NCBI RefSeq assembly: GCF_022808855.1
Contig: NZ_JAKZLF010000031.1
Coordinates: 1 to 64,000 of the forward strand
Length of the DNA: 64,000 nt
Source of the DNA: Anaeromyxobacter soli
GTDB taxonomy: Bacteria; Myxococcota; Myxococcia; Myxococcales; Anaeromyxobacteraceae
Direction: 5' to 3'
Both the position numbers and the translations under genes were made by a program. Under the pieces are notes generated by a model. It did no database searches. It was not told where the DNA came from and was given only the letters and a program-made list of their open reading frames with translations. Positions 7,809-15,471 of the stretch are shown piece after piece (the stretch's first letter is position 1; every line of letters starts with the position of its first letter).

Positions 7809-7854
7809 GGGCGGCACCGCGCCGCCTCGTCCAGAGGGCGGCGCGGTGGCGCCC
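7809..7854 (-). promoter_or_regulatory. leader hairpin f (shared family), perfect 12-bp core
   Basis: CACCGCGCCGCC (7815-7826) pairs exactly with GGCGGCGCGGTG (7837-7848), with outer GGGCG/CGCCC pairing. On the minus strand it is followed by CCCACCACAGGAGG and the GTG of the ParB-like gene. Confidence 0.75.
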
Positions 7855-7937
7855 GCCGTCGCCTCACGCTGCGCGCCAGAGTTGGTTCTTGGGCTCGATC
7901 TCGACCGGGCCTGGCCAACGGTTCATTCCCGATTCCC

Positions 7938-8490
7938 CAGGCGGACCGCGCGCGATGCCGATGCCTCTGTCGGCGAGCCAGCGTGGTCCCGCCTCGGCGC
8001 CGCCCGCCGTCGATCGCCCACGCCGGTCCCTACCGGTCCTCAGGCGGACCGCGCGCGATGCCGACGCCTCTGTCGGCGAGCCGGCGCGGTCCCGCCTCGG
8101 CGGCTGCGCGCCGTCGATCGCCCGCCTCTTCCGCCCGTTTCCTCAGGCGGACCGCGCGCGATGCCGACGCCTCTGTCGGCGAGCCAGCGTGGTCCCGCCT
8201 CGGCGCCCCTCGCCTTCGATCGCCGGCCGGTTCTTGCCGGTCCTCAGGCGGACCGCGCGCGTCGCCGAGGCCTCTGTCGGCGCGCGGGCGTGGTCCCGCC
8301 TCGGCGCCGCTCGCCTTCGATCGCCGGCCGGTCCTTGCCGGTCATCAGGCGGACCGCGCACGGCGCCGACGCTTCTGTCGGCGAGCCGGCGTGGTCCCGC
8401 CTCGGCGCCGCTCGCCTTCGATCACCGGCCGTCCCTGCCGGTCCTCAGGCGGACCGCGCGCGGCGCCGACGCTTCTGTCGGCGAGCCAGC
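7938..8490. repeat. six tandem repeats of about 101 bp, candidate centromere or origin iterons
   Basis: Copies start at 7938, 8041, 8144, 8245, 8346 and 8446 (each opening CAGGCGGACCGCGC); the last is truncated at about 45 bp. Each unit holds an inner inverted repeat GCCGAC-N6-GTCGGC nested in GGCGGACC/GGTCCCGCC, and a second GCCGG pair. Copies differ by scattered substitutions. The array sits between the ParB-like gene and the replication-relaxation gene, where a partition site or origin would be expected. Confidence 0.85.
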
Positions 8491-8541
8491 GGGAGCCGCC
8501 GGCGCAACGCGCTTGCTCCCGCGTCAGCCCCGTTCCTAGTT
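8489..8541 (-). repeat. dispersed 3'-flanking element, copy 2, with hairpin
   Basis: Matches 864-912. GCGGGAGC (8489-8496) pairs perfectly with GCTCCCGC (8515-8522). On the minus strand it lies immediately downstream of the stop of the 8542-9978 gene, as a terminator would, but there is no U-tract. Confidence 0.5.
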
Positions 8542-9978
8542 CTATCGTCGGGATGTCTCGACAGGCGTACGCGGCTGGCGCCTCTCTGTCCCGGACCACT
8601 TCCTGCCCGAGCCCGCGGCCGCGCCCTGCATGAGCCATACGATAAACTCGCGAGTCTTCCGGACGGTGCTCTTCACCTCGACGCCGAGGTCCTTCGTACC
8701 GCCCCGCGCCTTGAGCTCGTCGAGAAGGACGTTGAACCCGTCCTTGAGGAGCTGCGCGTCGCCGAGCCTGACCCGCGGCCTCGGAGCCGGCGCGCCCTGG
8801 CCCGCTTCGTCAGGCTTCTGTGCCGTCACCCTTGCGTGCACCCGCGGTTTCGCTGGCGCCGGAGCCGGAGTCCATTCTGCAGGGAGGGCGGACGTCAGAA
8901 ACTCCCGCGCCTGCTCGAACGTCATGACGTGCAGCGGAAAGTCGGGCGGATTTGCGTCCTTGCCGCGCGCCGCCTGGAGCGCTTCGAGCACGTGTACGCG
9001 CCGCCATTCCGAGTGGACAAGGAAGAGCAGCTCCGGACGATATCCGTCCGGGAACGCCGAGCGGTACGCGGTCGTCCGGGCCTCCGGGCCGATGGGAGCG
9101 GCCACAAAGAGCCCGTAGCGGCGCGCCTTCATCGTCGTCGCCCCGGTATTCATGGTGCTCGAGGGCGAGATCGTGTGCGTGCCCCGCTCCGCCTCGATGA
9201 AGATCCGGCGTTTCGCGAGCGGTAGCTCCACGATGGCATCCGGGCGCAGCAGGTTCGTCTTGAACTCCGCGTCGTCGTCGAGCGTCCGGAACGCGATCGG
9301 GCGGTCCGTGTCGCACAGCCACCGGAACGGCAGATCCCCCGGACTGACCGGGGCCCCTCGCGCGGTCGCCATGGCGACGAAGAGGTCGTTCAACCAGAGG
9401 TCGTGCTGGAGACTCGCGACCACGGCCGGCGCCGTCGAGTACGCCCGGAGGTAGGGGAGGAGCGGGGCGACGGCGTTGAACCCGTCGTTCGTCAGCGACC
9501 AGGCGGCCACCTTCGCGCGTTCTTGCCGCGCGCCGAAGAAGAAGTCCTGTCGAACGTAGCCACCCCCGCCTGGAAGCGCAGCGGCGAGCATCGCGAGACG
9601 CCGGTAGACGATCGTGATGTGGCGGCCGGGGAACGAGAGCGCGATGAGCTGGTCCGCCCTGAGGCGCCGCGCGATCGCAAGGAACCCGAGCACGTCGTAA
9701 TCGCGCGGCATCAGCGCAACCGCTTCGACGCGCTCGCGGACGTCCACGCGGCTCGCTCCTGCCGCGGAGCGTTCTACGTCGAACGAGTAGCGCACCGGAG
9801 GTCCGTCGGCCTTGAGCCGTCGACGCACTGCGGCGACGATCTCACCGTCTTCGGCCGGCGCGGCATCCGCGCCGAGCACGAGCGACACGGTGAAGCGGGC
9901 GCTCGCGCTTGCCGATTTCGGGACGGAAGCGACCGCCGCCCGAACGGCGAGCTCCGCGACCTCATCCACGCCAAGCAT
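8542..9978 (-). CDS. replication-relaxation (Replic_Relax) family protein
   Basis: The 478-residue protein has a winged-helix-like region at about 92-150 (DYDVLGFLAIARRLRADQLI) and then the family signature: LRPDAIVEL (245-252) followed by FIEAERGT (260-267), which corresponds to the PDA...EvDRGT core of this family. Such proteins are found in plasmids and integrative conjugative elements of actinobacteria, firmicutes and myxobacteria and are thought to act in initiation of replication or mobilisation; the biochemistry is poorly known. The C-terminus is Pro/Ala/basic. The ATG at 9978 has GGAGGG upstream. It is flanked by the repeat array on one side and the iteron/hairpin region on the other, which supports a role at an origin. 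Confidence 0.75.
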   Translation of the reverse strand: MLGVDEVAELAVRAAVASVPKSASASARFTVSLVLGADAAPAEDGEIVAAVRRRLKADGPPVRYSFDVERSAAGASRVDVRERVEAVALMPRDYDVLGFLAIARRLRADQLIALSFPGRHITIVYRRLAMLAAALPGGGGYVRQDFFFGARQERAKVAAWSLTNDGFNAVAPLLPYLRAYSTAPAVVASLQHDLWLNDLFVAMATARGAPVSPGDLPFRWLCDTDRPIAFRTLDDDAEFKTNLLRPDAIVELPLAKRRIFIEAERGTHTISPSSTMNTGATTMKARRYGLFVAAPIGPEARTTAYRSAFPDGYRPELLFLVHSEWRRVHVLEALQAARGKDANPPDFPLHVMTFEQAREFLTSALPAEWTPAPAPAKPRVHARVTAQKPDEAGQGAPAPRPRVRLGDAQLLKDGFNVLLDELKARGGTKDLGVEVKSTVRKTREFIVWLMQGAAAGSGRKWSGTERRQPRTPVETSRR

Positions 9979-10140
9979 CTCCAGTCCCTCCCTCGCTTCC
10001 TCGGCCTTCAGTCAGATCGTCGTCCCCGGCTTCCACGAGACATCCATTCTCGAGTCCAGGCTCCTCTCGAGCTCACACCCGCCGCGCTCGCCATCGAGCG
10101 CCCGACGATTGTCACCGTCGCGTCCGTGCTCTTTTCGATC

Positions 10141-10310
10141 CACGCCACCACTACCAACCCCGCCACCCCGGCCCACCAACCACGTCACCACCACCAATCC
10201 CTAACCCCTTAACCCCTACCCCACCCTCATCCTCACCATCACTCTCCGTTTACCTACCTGCTCCCTGTCCTTGCCCCACCCCCCCCCTTTTTCTCCTCTC
10301 CAACTCAGGT
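10141..10310 (+). other. G-poor, pyrimidine-rich tract
   Basis: In about 170 nt of plus strand there are only about 11 G, in DNA that is otherwise about 70% G+C. The tract is built from C, A and T (blocks such as CCACCACTACC and CTAACCCCTTAACCCC). Such strand asymmetry is typical of origins, transfer regions or single-stranded structures rather than of genes here. Confidence 0.6.
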
Positions 10311-10312
10311 CC

Positions 10313-10364
10313 CAGTTTCCCGACCCCTCTCCCCAGTGGTTGGGGGAGAGGGGTCGGGAAACTG
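10313..10364. repeat. perfect 22-bp inverted repeat, 8-nt loop
   Basis: The arm 10313-10334 (CAGTTTCCCGACCC...) pairs without mismatch to 10343-10364, with loop AGTGGTTG. It is unusually long and perfect for a terminator and lacks a clear T-run. It may be a single-strand origin, a nick-site hairpin or a REP-like palindrome. Confidence 0.75.
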
Positions 10365-10443
10365 AGACCCGCACCGTTACTCGATTCGCGCTCGCCAACT
10401 GGGTGGTGCAAGGACAGCCATTTCCGCGACTTAGACTGGCTCA

Positions 10444-10560
10444 GGGTGCCGAACAGGGCGCCGAATTGGGTGCCAATGTAGGTGTCTAACCGACATGGCA
10501 CCCTATTCGGCACCAGCTGTCAAGGTTCCTACAGGGTGCCTAATAGGTGCCTACTGGCAC
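10444..10560. repeat. GGTGCC iteron array, 12-bp phased, direct and inverted
   Basis: GGGTGCC or a close variant starts at 10444, 10456, 10468 and 10480 (GGTGTC variant), exactly 12 bp apart. Inverted copies GGCACC lie at 10497 and 10509, again 12 bp apart, and further direct copies at 10534 and 10545, then GGCAC at 10556. The layout fits iterons or a cooperative operator for a replication or regulatory protein. Confidence 0.75.
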
Positions 10561-10592
10561 TCTCGCTCCACCGATTGTCGACGGTCAAGACT

Positions 10593-10610
10593 GACGTCAC
10601 CGGTGACGTC
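10593..10610. repeat. 18-bp palindrome, copy 1 (candidate parS)
   Basis: GACGTCACCGGTGACGTC is a perfect palindrome, extended to 20 bp by flanking T/A. The identical 18-mer recurs at 15234-15251 beside parA. Confidence 0.7.
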
Positions 10611-10805
10611 AACTCTGCGTGGACGCCGGCGTTCGGCTGAAGACCCATCGTGCGCAGCTCTAGAGCACGCGGGCCGGCGCGTCGAAGGCCGCGCCCGCCC
10701 ACGACCAATCGGCCCGAGGCTGCCCACGCGCGACGATCCTACCCCGCGGCGCACAGACACCCATGGCGGAGCGCAAGTCAGTCTAGTGCGCTATTGAACA
10801 GCTTT

Positions 10806-11708
10806 ATGGCCTCTCTGATTGAAGAACTTCAGCGCGAAGCGCTGGACCCGAAGGCGTCGATCCCGGACCTGCTTCGGAAGGCGAAGGCGGTGGCGATGAA
10901 GCTGAAGGTGAGCGACGCCGCGGAATGGATCGAGCACGAGCTCAGCGGGTATCCCGCGGGCGCCGAGATCCCCAGCTACCGCGAGATCTCCGGGAAGCCG
11001 AGGTACTTCAACCCGTACCACGGGTGGGTGCCCCTCATCTTTGGAGATCCGGAGACGCAGGAGAAGGCGTCGAAGCGAAAGACGCGGCAGCCGATCAGCG
11101 AGATCATGGACATCTTGGCCCGGAGCGAGAAGGGCGGAGGCGCGATGTTCTCGTACCCGGCGGCCGTCGTGGCGGACCTCGGGAAGCACTTCGACCTGGA
11201 GGTCCCCGATGCTGGCATGGAAGTGAGCCTGCCCTCACTCGCGGGAATTCTCGACGAGGTGCGGACGCGGATTCTCGATTGGGCGATGAAGCTGGAGGCT
11301 GTCGGCGTTCGCGGGGACGGCATGTCCTTCTCGACGAAGGATCAGGAGAAGGCGGCTGGGGTCCACATCAACATCGGCTCCATCGGTTCGATGGTGGGCG
11401 CGATCGGTCCGATCGCCGCGGGGGCCACGGTGAACGTCACGGGCCAGGTGACGCAAGGCCAGATCGAGTTGCTCCTTTCTCTTGCGCGGCAGGTGCAGGC
11501 GCTCTCGGACAGGATGGACCTGTCCGTCGAGGCCGCGAAGGAGATGGTCGAGGCGGCCCGCGCGCTGGAAGAGGAAGCGAAGCGTTCACCGCCCGATGCG
11601 GGCAGGATCCGCTTGCTGCTGAACGGGATGAAGGGCGTCGCCTCCAACGCCCTCGGAAATCTCGTGAGCAGTGGGGTGCTGGAGATGATCCAGCGGATCA
11701 GTCTGTAA
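10806..11708 (+). CDS. AbiTii-domain protein
   Basis: The 300-residue protein opens with the AbiTii signature: SLIEELQREALDPKASIPDLLRKAKAVA-type helices followed by WIEHELSGYP and a PSYREI segment (residues 2-65). AbiTii domains are named after the lactococcal abortive infection protein AbiT and occur in small defence-associated proteins. The middle is unassigned; a Gly/Ile-rich stretch (HINIGSIGSMVGAIGPIAAG, about 190-210) is followed by a helical C-terminus, an arrangement often seen in this family. The ATG at 10806 was chosen because similarity begins there. It is followed 34 nt later by an unknown gene on the same strand, probably co-transcribed. It lies right next to the origin-like region, so it is likely cargo of the element. 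Confidence 0.75.
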   Translation: MASLIEELQREALDPKASIPDLLRKAKAVAMKLKVSDAAEWIEHELSGYPAGAEIPSYREISGKPRYFNPYHGWVPLIFGDPETQEKASKRKTRQPISEIMDILARSEKGGGAMFSYPAAVVADLGKHFDLEVPDAGMEVSLPSLAGILDEVRTRILDWAMKLEAVGVRGDGMSFSTKDQEKAAGVHINIGSIGSMVGAIGPIAAGATVNVTGQVTQGQIELLLSLARQVQALSDRMDLSVEAAKEMVEAARALEEEAKRSPPDAGRIRLLLNGMKGVASNALGNLVSSGVLEMIQRISL

Positions 11709-11742
11709 GCGATGCAGTGGTTTGTGTGCCGCGGAGAGAGCG

Positions 11743-12693
11743 ATGCACGTCAGGGATGATCCGCGGCTCATGCGATTCCGCGACGGCTTCTGGTTCTCGC
11801 GCGAGATCCTTCAGCGCGAGCACGCGGAGCTAGAGACGCTTCGGCTGCAGCTGTATCCCAACTCGATGGGCGGTGCGGTCCATGCCGTCGCCACGGCTTG
11901 GCAGATCGTGGACGTAGTGCATCGCGTCCGGGACCTCGCCGAGGGGATGCCGGGCGTGAACAAGAAGGCCGGGTCCTGCACTCGCGCGTTCCTCGACGCG
12001 ACGGCGATCGCGGAGCGGTTCAGGCATTACGTTCAGCACCTTCGCGGAGAGGTATCGAAGACCGAGGTCAACCGATTCCCGGTGTGGGGCTCGCTGAGCT
12101 GGGTCAGCGCGTCGGACGATCGGACGCTGCACACGACCTTCCTTGGAGTGATGCGTCCCGGCATCGAATTCCACGCCGGCGTGTTCGACGCACAGGGAAA
12201 TCGCTGGGTGAGCCGAGTGTCACTCTCGATCGGTCACGTCCATTTCAACGTGGACCCGATCGTCGGCGAAACGACGGCATTTTGTGATCACATGCTGAGC
12301 GTCATCGACGAGTTGCAGCCTGGGTTGCCGTGCTTGGGAGTGCTGGAACCCTTCTCGACGCGATTCGAGATAGTCGACGGAGACTACCTAGAGGCGAAGC
12401 GAGCCCTCCCACGCGCCCTCCCGAGGGAGATGGTCGAAGCCTTCGAGAAGCGCGCCACGACGGCCGGAACGACGCCCGGCGAACTACTGGACGAGGAGAT
12501 GGAAGTGTGGCGAGCCGCGGGGACTCCAAGGGGCGATGTTCCACAGTCGGTCCATACCGCGTGCGCCGAACTGCCCCCGGGCACGTCCACTCTCGTTCGG
12601 ATGGCTTACCACGCCGTCGCGTGGTCGCTCCGTGCGGACGCGGACGCGGCACAGTCCGAAGCCGCTGGACCGACGAGCGACGGTGATCACTAG
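11743..12693 (+). CDS. unknown 316-aa protein downstream of AbiTii gene
   Basis: Not recognised. It is soluble, without signal peptide or membrane helices. An N-terminal helical part (WFSREILQREHAELETLRL) leads into a beta-rich middle (residues about 130-210, e.g. HTTFLGVMRPGIEFHAGVFD and RVSLSIGHVHFNVDPIVGET), then a helical C-terminus. The ATG at 11743 was preferred over an in-frame TTG at 11722 because GGAGAGA precedes it. The 34-nt gap to the AbiTii gene suggests an operon; it could be the second part of a defence pair, but nothing in the sequence proves this. Confidence 0.7.
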   Translation: MHVRDDPRLMRFRDGFWFSREILQREHAELETLRLQLYPNSMGGAVHAVATAWQIVDVVHRVRDLAEGMPGVNKKAGSCTRAFLDATAIAERFRHYVQHLRGEVSKTEVNRFPVWGSLSWVSASDDRTLHTTFLGVMRPGIEFHAGVFDAQGNRWVSRVSLSIGHVHFNVDPIVGETTAFCDHMLSVIDELQPGLPCLGVLEPFSTRFEIVDGDYLEAKRALPRALPREMVEAFEKRATTAGTTPGELLDEEMEVWRAAGTPRGDVPQSVHTACAELPPGTSTLVRMAYHAVAWSLRADADAAQSEAAGPTSDGDH

Positions 12694-12824
12694 CGGGCTG
12701 CCGCGCCCGCGATTCTACCGGCCCGGGCGGACACTCCGTGGGAGGCGGCGCGTACACCTAGAACGAGCGCGCCGACTGTCGGACGCAGCGTGCATGATGC
12801 CGCCGTGCGACGCTGGAGTTCGCT

Positions 12825-13208
12825 CTACTGGAACGTGAGATTGTGGCTGATGAGGCGGTCTTGGTCGCTCATCTCGGCCATGGCGCTGCTGGCCGCGATG
12901 CTCGCCTTCGTTATCCTGTTCAACGAGCCGTCTTGGCTCACCGGGCTCAACCTTGCGGCCGAACCGGATGGGTGAACGGTGTACTCGGCGAGCTGCTCGG
13001 GCTCGAGGACATCCTCGTAGGCGGGCGCGGTCACCTTCACCACGTACGACGTCTCGATCTCAGTCACCCGCTTCAGGGCTTCCCTTTGTGACGGACAGGC
13101 TCGAGCCTCGGCGAGGTCGTCGGCGGCTTGCTCTTCCTGCTCATCGGAGCTCACCTCGGGAGGAGGGTCGAGACCATCAAACTCGTCGGCCGACGCGCTG
13201 AGTTCCAT
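12825..13208 (-). CDS. small acidic protein after parB, unknown
   Basis: A 127-residue acidic protein starting MELSASADEFDGLDPPPEVS, with a DEQEEQAADDLAEA stretch, then a more ordered segment (VTEIETSYVVKVTAPAYEDV) and a Ser-rich tail. It lies 121 nt downstream of parB on the same strand and may belong to the parAB transcript. A competing plus-strand frame (12790-12975, GTG start) would encode a 61-residue peptide with one hydrophobic helix; the two overlap and neither has a strong ribosome site. I favour this one for its more protein-like composition. Confidence 0.4.
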   Translation of the reverse strand: MELSASADEFDGLDPPPEVSSDEQEEQAADDLAEARACPSQREALKRVTEIETSYVVKVTAPAYEDVLEPEQLAEYTVHPSGSAARLSPVSQDGSLNRITKASIAASSAMAEMSDQDRLISHNLTFQ

Positions 13209-13329
13209 CTCGTGCGCGATGCGGCCTGAGCGGTCCTGCTCACCCCTCCGTGCGACTCTGAACGAGCGCGGCCTCGGCTTTGTTTGCCGAGGCCGCGTCG
13301 AACCGTCAACCCGTGTGAATGGCTGGGTG

Positions 13330-14332
<1,003 letters not shown>

Positions 14333-14340
<8 letters not shown>

Positions 14341-15121
14341 GGATCGCCTCCGTCCGAGCAAGGAACTCGTGCACGAAGACCCGATACGCCTCGGGTCCCT
14401 TCGAGTCTTTGAATCGCGCATCGAACAGAGATGCGGCCTCGGCCATCGAGCGCGCGATCGCGACGGCGCGCGGGATGCGCGTCTCGTACAGGGCGCCGCG
14501 GCACTTGTCCTCCACGAAGGCAAGCGCTTCCTCCGACTCCTTGTCGCTGGTCCAGAACGTTGGCAGGTACCGGATGAGCGGTCGCGCCTGCCCGTCGAAC
14601 ACCTCCTCCAGGATCGTGCTGAGCTCCACGATGCAGCTCGCCGCGAATCGCGTGAGTTGGACGGGCGCGATGATGTGCTCGCACGCGACCAGCGTGTTAG
14701 CCATCACCGCCCCGCCACCCGGTCGGCAGTCGCAGAGGATGAACTCGTAGCGGGCCTCCACCTTGTCGAGGGCGCGCCGCAGCTTCACGGGGCCGCTCAC
14801 CATCGTCTCTTTCCCAAGCCGCATCTCCGTGAGCACCGGGTCTGGGTCGGCCGGCACGAGGTCGAGGTACTCGTCGATTTTCACCGGCGCGAACTCGCGC
14901 TCCGGGTGCAGCATCAACTCTCGCGACGTGTAGCTAACGCGCAGCTTGTCGACCCCGAGCACCAGGCTCAGGTCGGCCATCTGCGGATCCAGGTCGACTA
15001 CCAACGTGCGCTTCTTGTGCTCGCGAAGACCCCACGCGAGCGCCGCTGCCGTCGCTGTCTTACCGACGCCGCCCTTCGGCATCACGACCGCTGCCCTCAC
15101 TGCCCTTCGCTGCTCAGCCAT
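14333..15121 (-). CDS. parA: ParA partition ATPase
   Basis: A 262-residue ParA/MinD-type ATPase with deviant Walker A KGGVGKTA near the N-terminus, switch DLDPQ (Walker A') and a switch II-like FILCDCRPGGG. It lacks the N-terminal helix-turn-helix of long plasmid ParA proteins, so operator binding is probably done by ParB or another factor. It should bind DNA with ATP and move ParB-parS complexes. The start at 15121 has GGAGG 7 nt upstream; an in-frame ATG at 15148 lies inside the operator palindromes and is less likely. It forms an operon with parB. Confidence 0.92.
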
Positions 15122-15131
15122 CCCCGCACCT

Positions 15132-15178
15132 CCATGTAGGCTATGCACCTACATGTCAGCGTACAGGACGCTACATGG
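15132..15178 (-). promoter_or_regulatory. parAB operator: three CATGTAG motifs
   Basis: CATGTAGG (15133-15140) and CCTACATG (15148-15155) form a perfect inverted repeat with a 7-nt spacer, and a third motif CTACATGG lies at 15171-15178. They cover the region from the promoter spacer to the ribosome site of parA, as expected for autorepression. Confidence 0.7.
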
Positions 15179-15185
15179 ATGTCAA
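15158..15185 (-). promoter_or_regulatory. probable sigma70-type promoter of parAB
   Basis: On the minus strand TTGACA (15185-15180) is followed 16 nt later by TACGCT as a weak -10 box. The spacer contains one CATGTAG operator copy. Confidence 0.5.
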
Positions 15186-15233
15186 CACGCATCTACGTGG
15201 TTCTCGGGCAGCCGCTGCTGAGCGCTGCTCGTC

Positions 15234-15251
15234 GACGTCACCGGTGACGTC
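15234..15251. repeat. 18-bp palindrome, copy 2 (candidate parS)
   Basis: GACGTCACCGGTGACGTC, identical to 10593-10610, extended to 20 bp by a C/G pair. It lies 113 bp upstream of the parA start. An identical perfect palindrome twice within 5 kb cannot reasonably be chance. Confidence 0.7.
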
Positions 15252-15471
15252 GCGCTCGTTGCCACGGTGTCCCGCCGACTGGCTTGGCATCCTAACTGGC
15301 CACGGCTGTGAGACGCGGGGGGCTCAGCCCTGGTCAGAGCCGACGACGAGCAGCGCCACCCCCTCCGCCCGCAGTAGGCTACGCTTGCTGCTCGCGCCAC
15401 GGCAGGGAGCCGCCAGCACGGCGCAGTGGTATGCGGCGCCGGTCCGTCACTCAAACCACCGCGAAAAGAGA

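Larger units (their letters stand above)
7792..8541. other. non-coding 750 bp with hairpin leader and tandem repeats
   Basis: No gene supported. It holds leader hairpin f, the six-copy 101-bp repeat array and a hairpin next to the Replic_Relax gene stop. Long plus-strand ORFs across it are repeat-driven shadows: the repeat spacings (103, 103, 101, 101, 100) do not keep a reading frame. Confidence 0.7.
9979..10805. other. origin-like non-coding region, 827 bp
   Basis: No gene supported. In order it carries a long G-poor tract, a 22-bp-arm hairpin, the GGTGCC iteron array and the first copy of the 18-bp palindrome. This cluster of non-coding signals next to a Replic_Relax gene is what an origin of replication or transfer would look like; the role is inferred. 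Confidence 0.6.
15122..15471. other. divergent intergenic region, parA and HEPN gene
   Basis: 350 bp between divergent genes. It holds the parAB promoter and palindromic operators (15132-15185) and the second 18-bp palindrome. The part next to the HEPN gene shows no clear motif apart from AAGAGA before its ATG. Confidence 0.6.

Noticed and set aside
7938..8490. CRISPR array
   Set aside because: Repeats are about 101 bp, contiguous, without unique spacers, and no cas gene is nearby.
5869..9225. 1118-residue plus-strand ORF
   Set aside because: It runs antisense through the ParB-like and Replic_Relax genes and the 101-bp repeats; composition is Arg-rich, typical of a high-GC shadow, and there is no recognisable domain.
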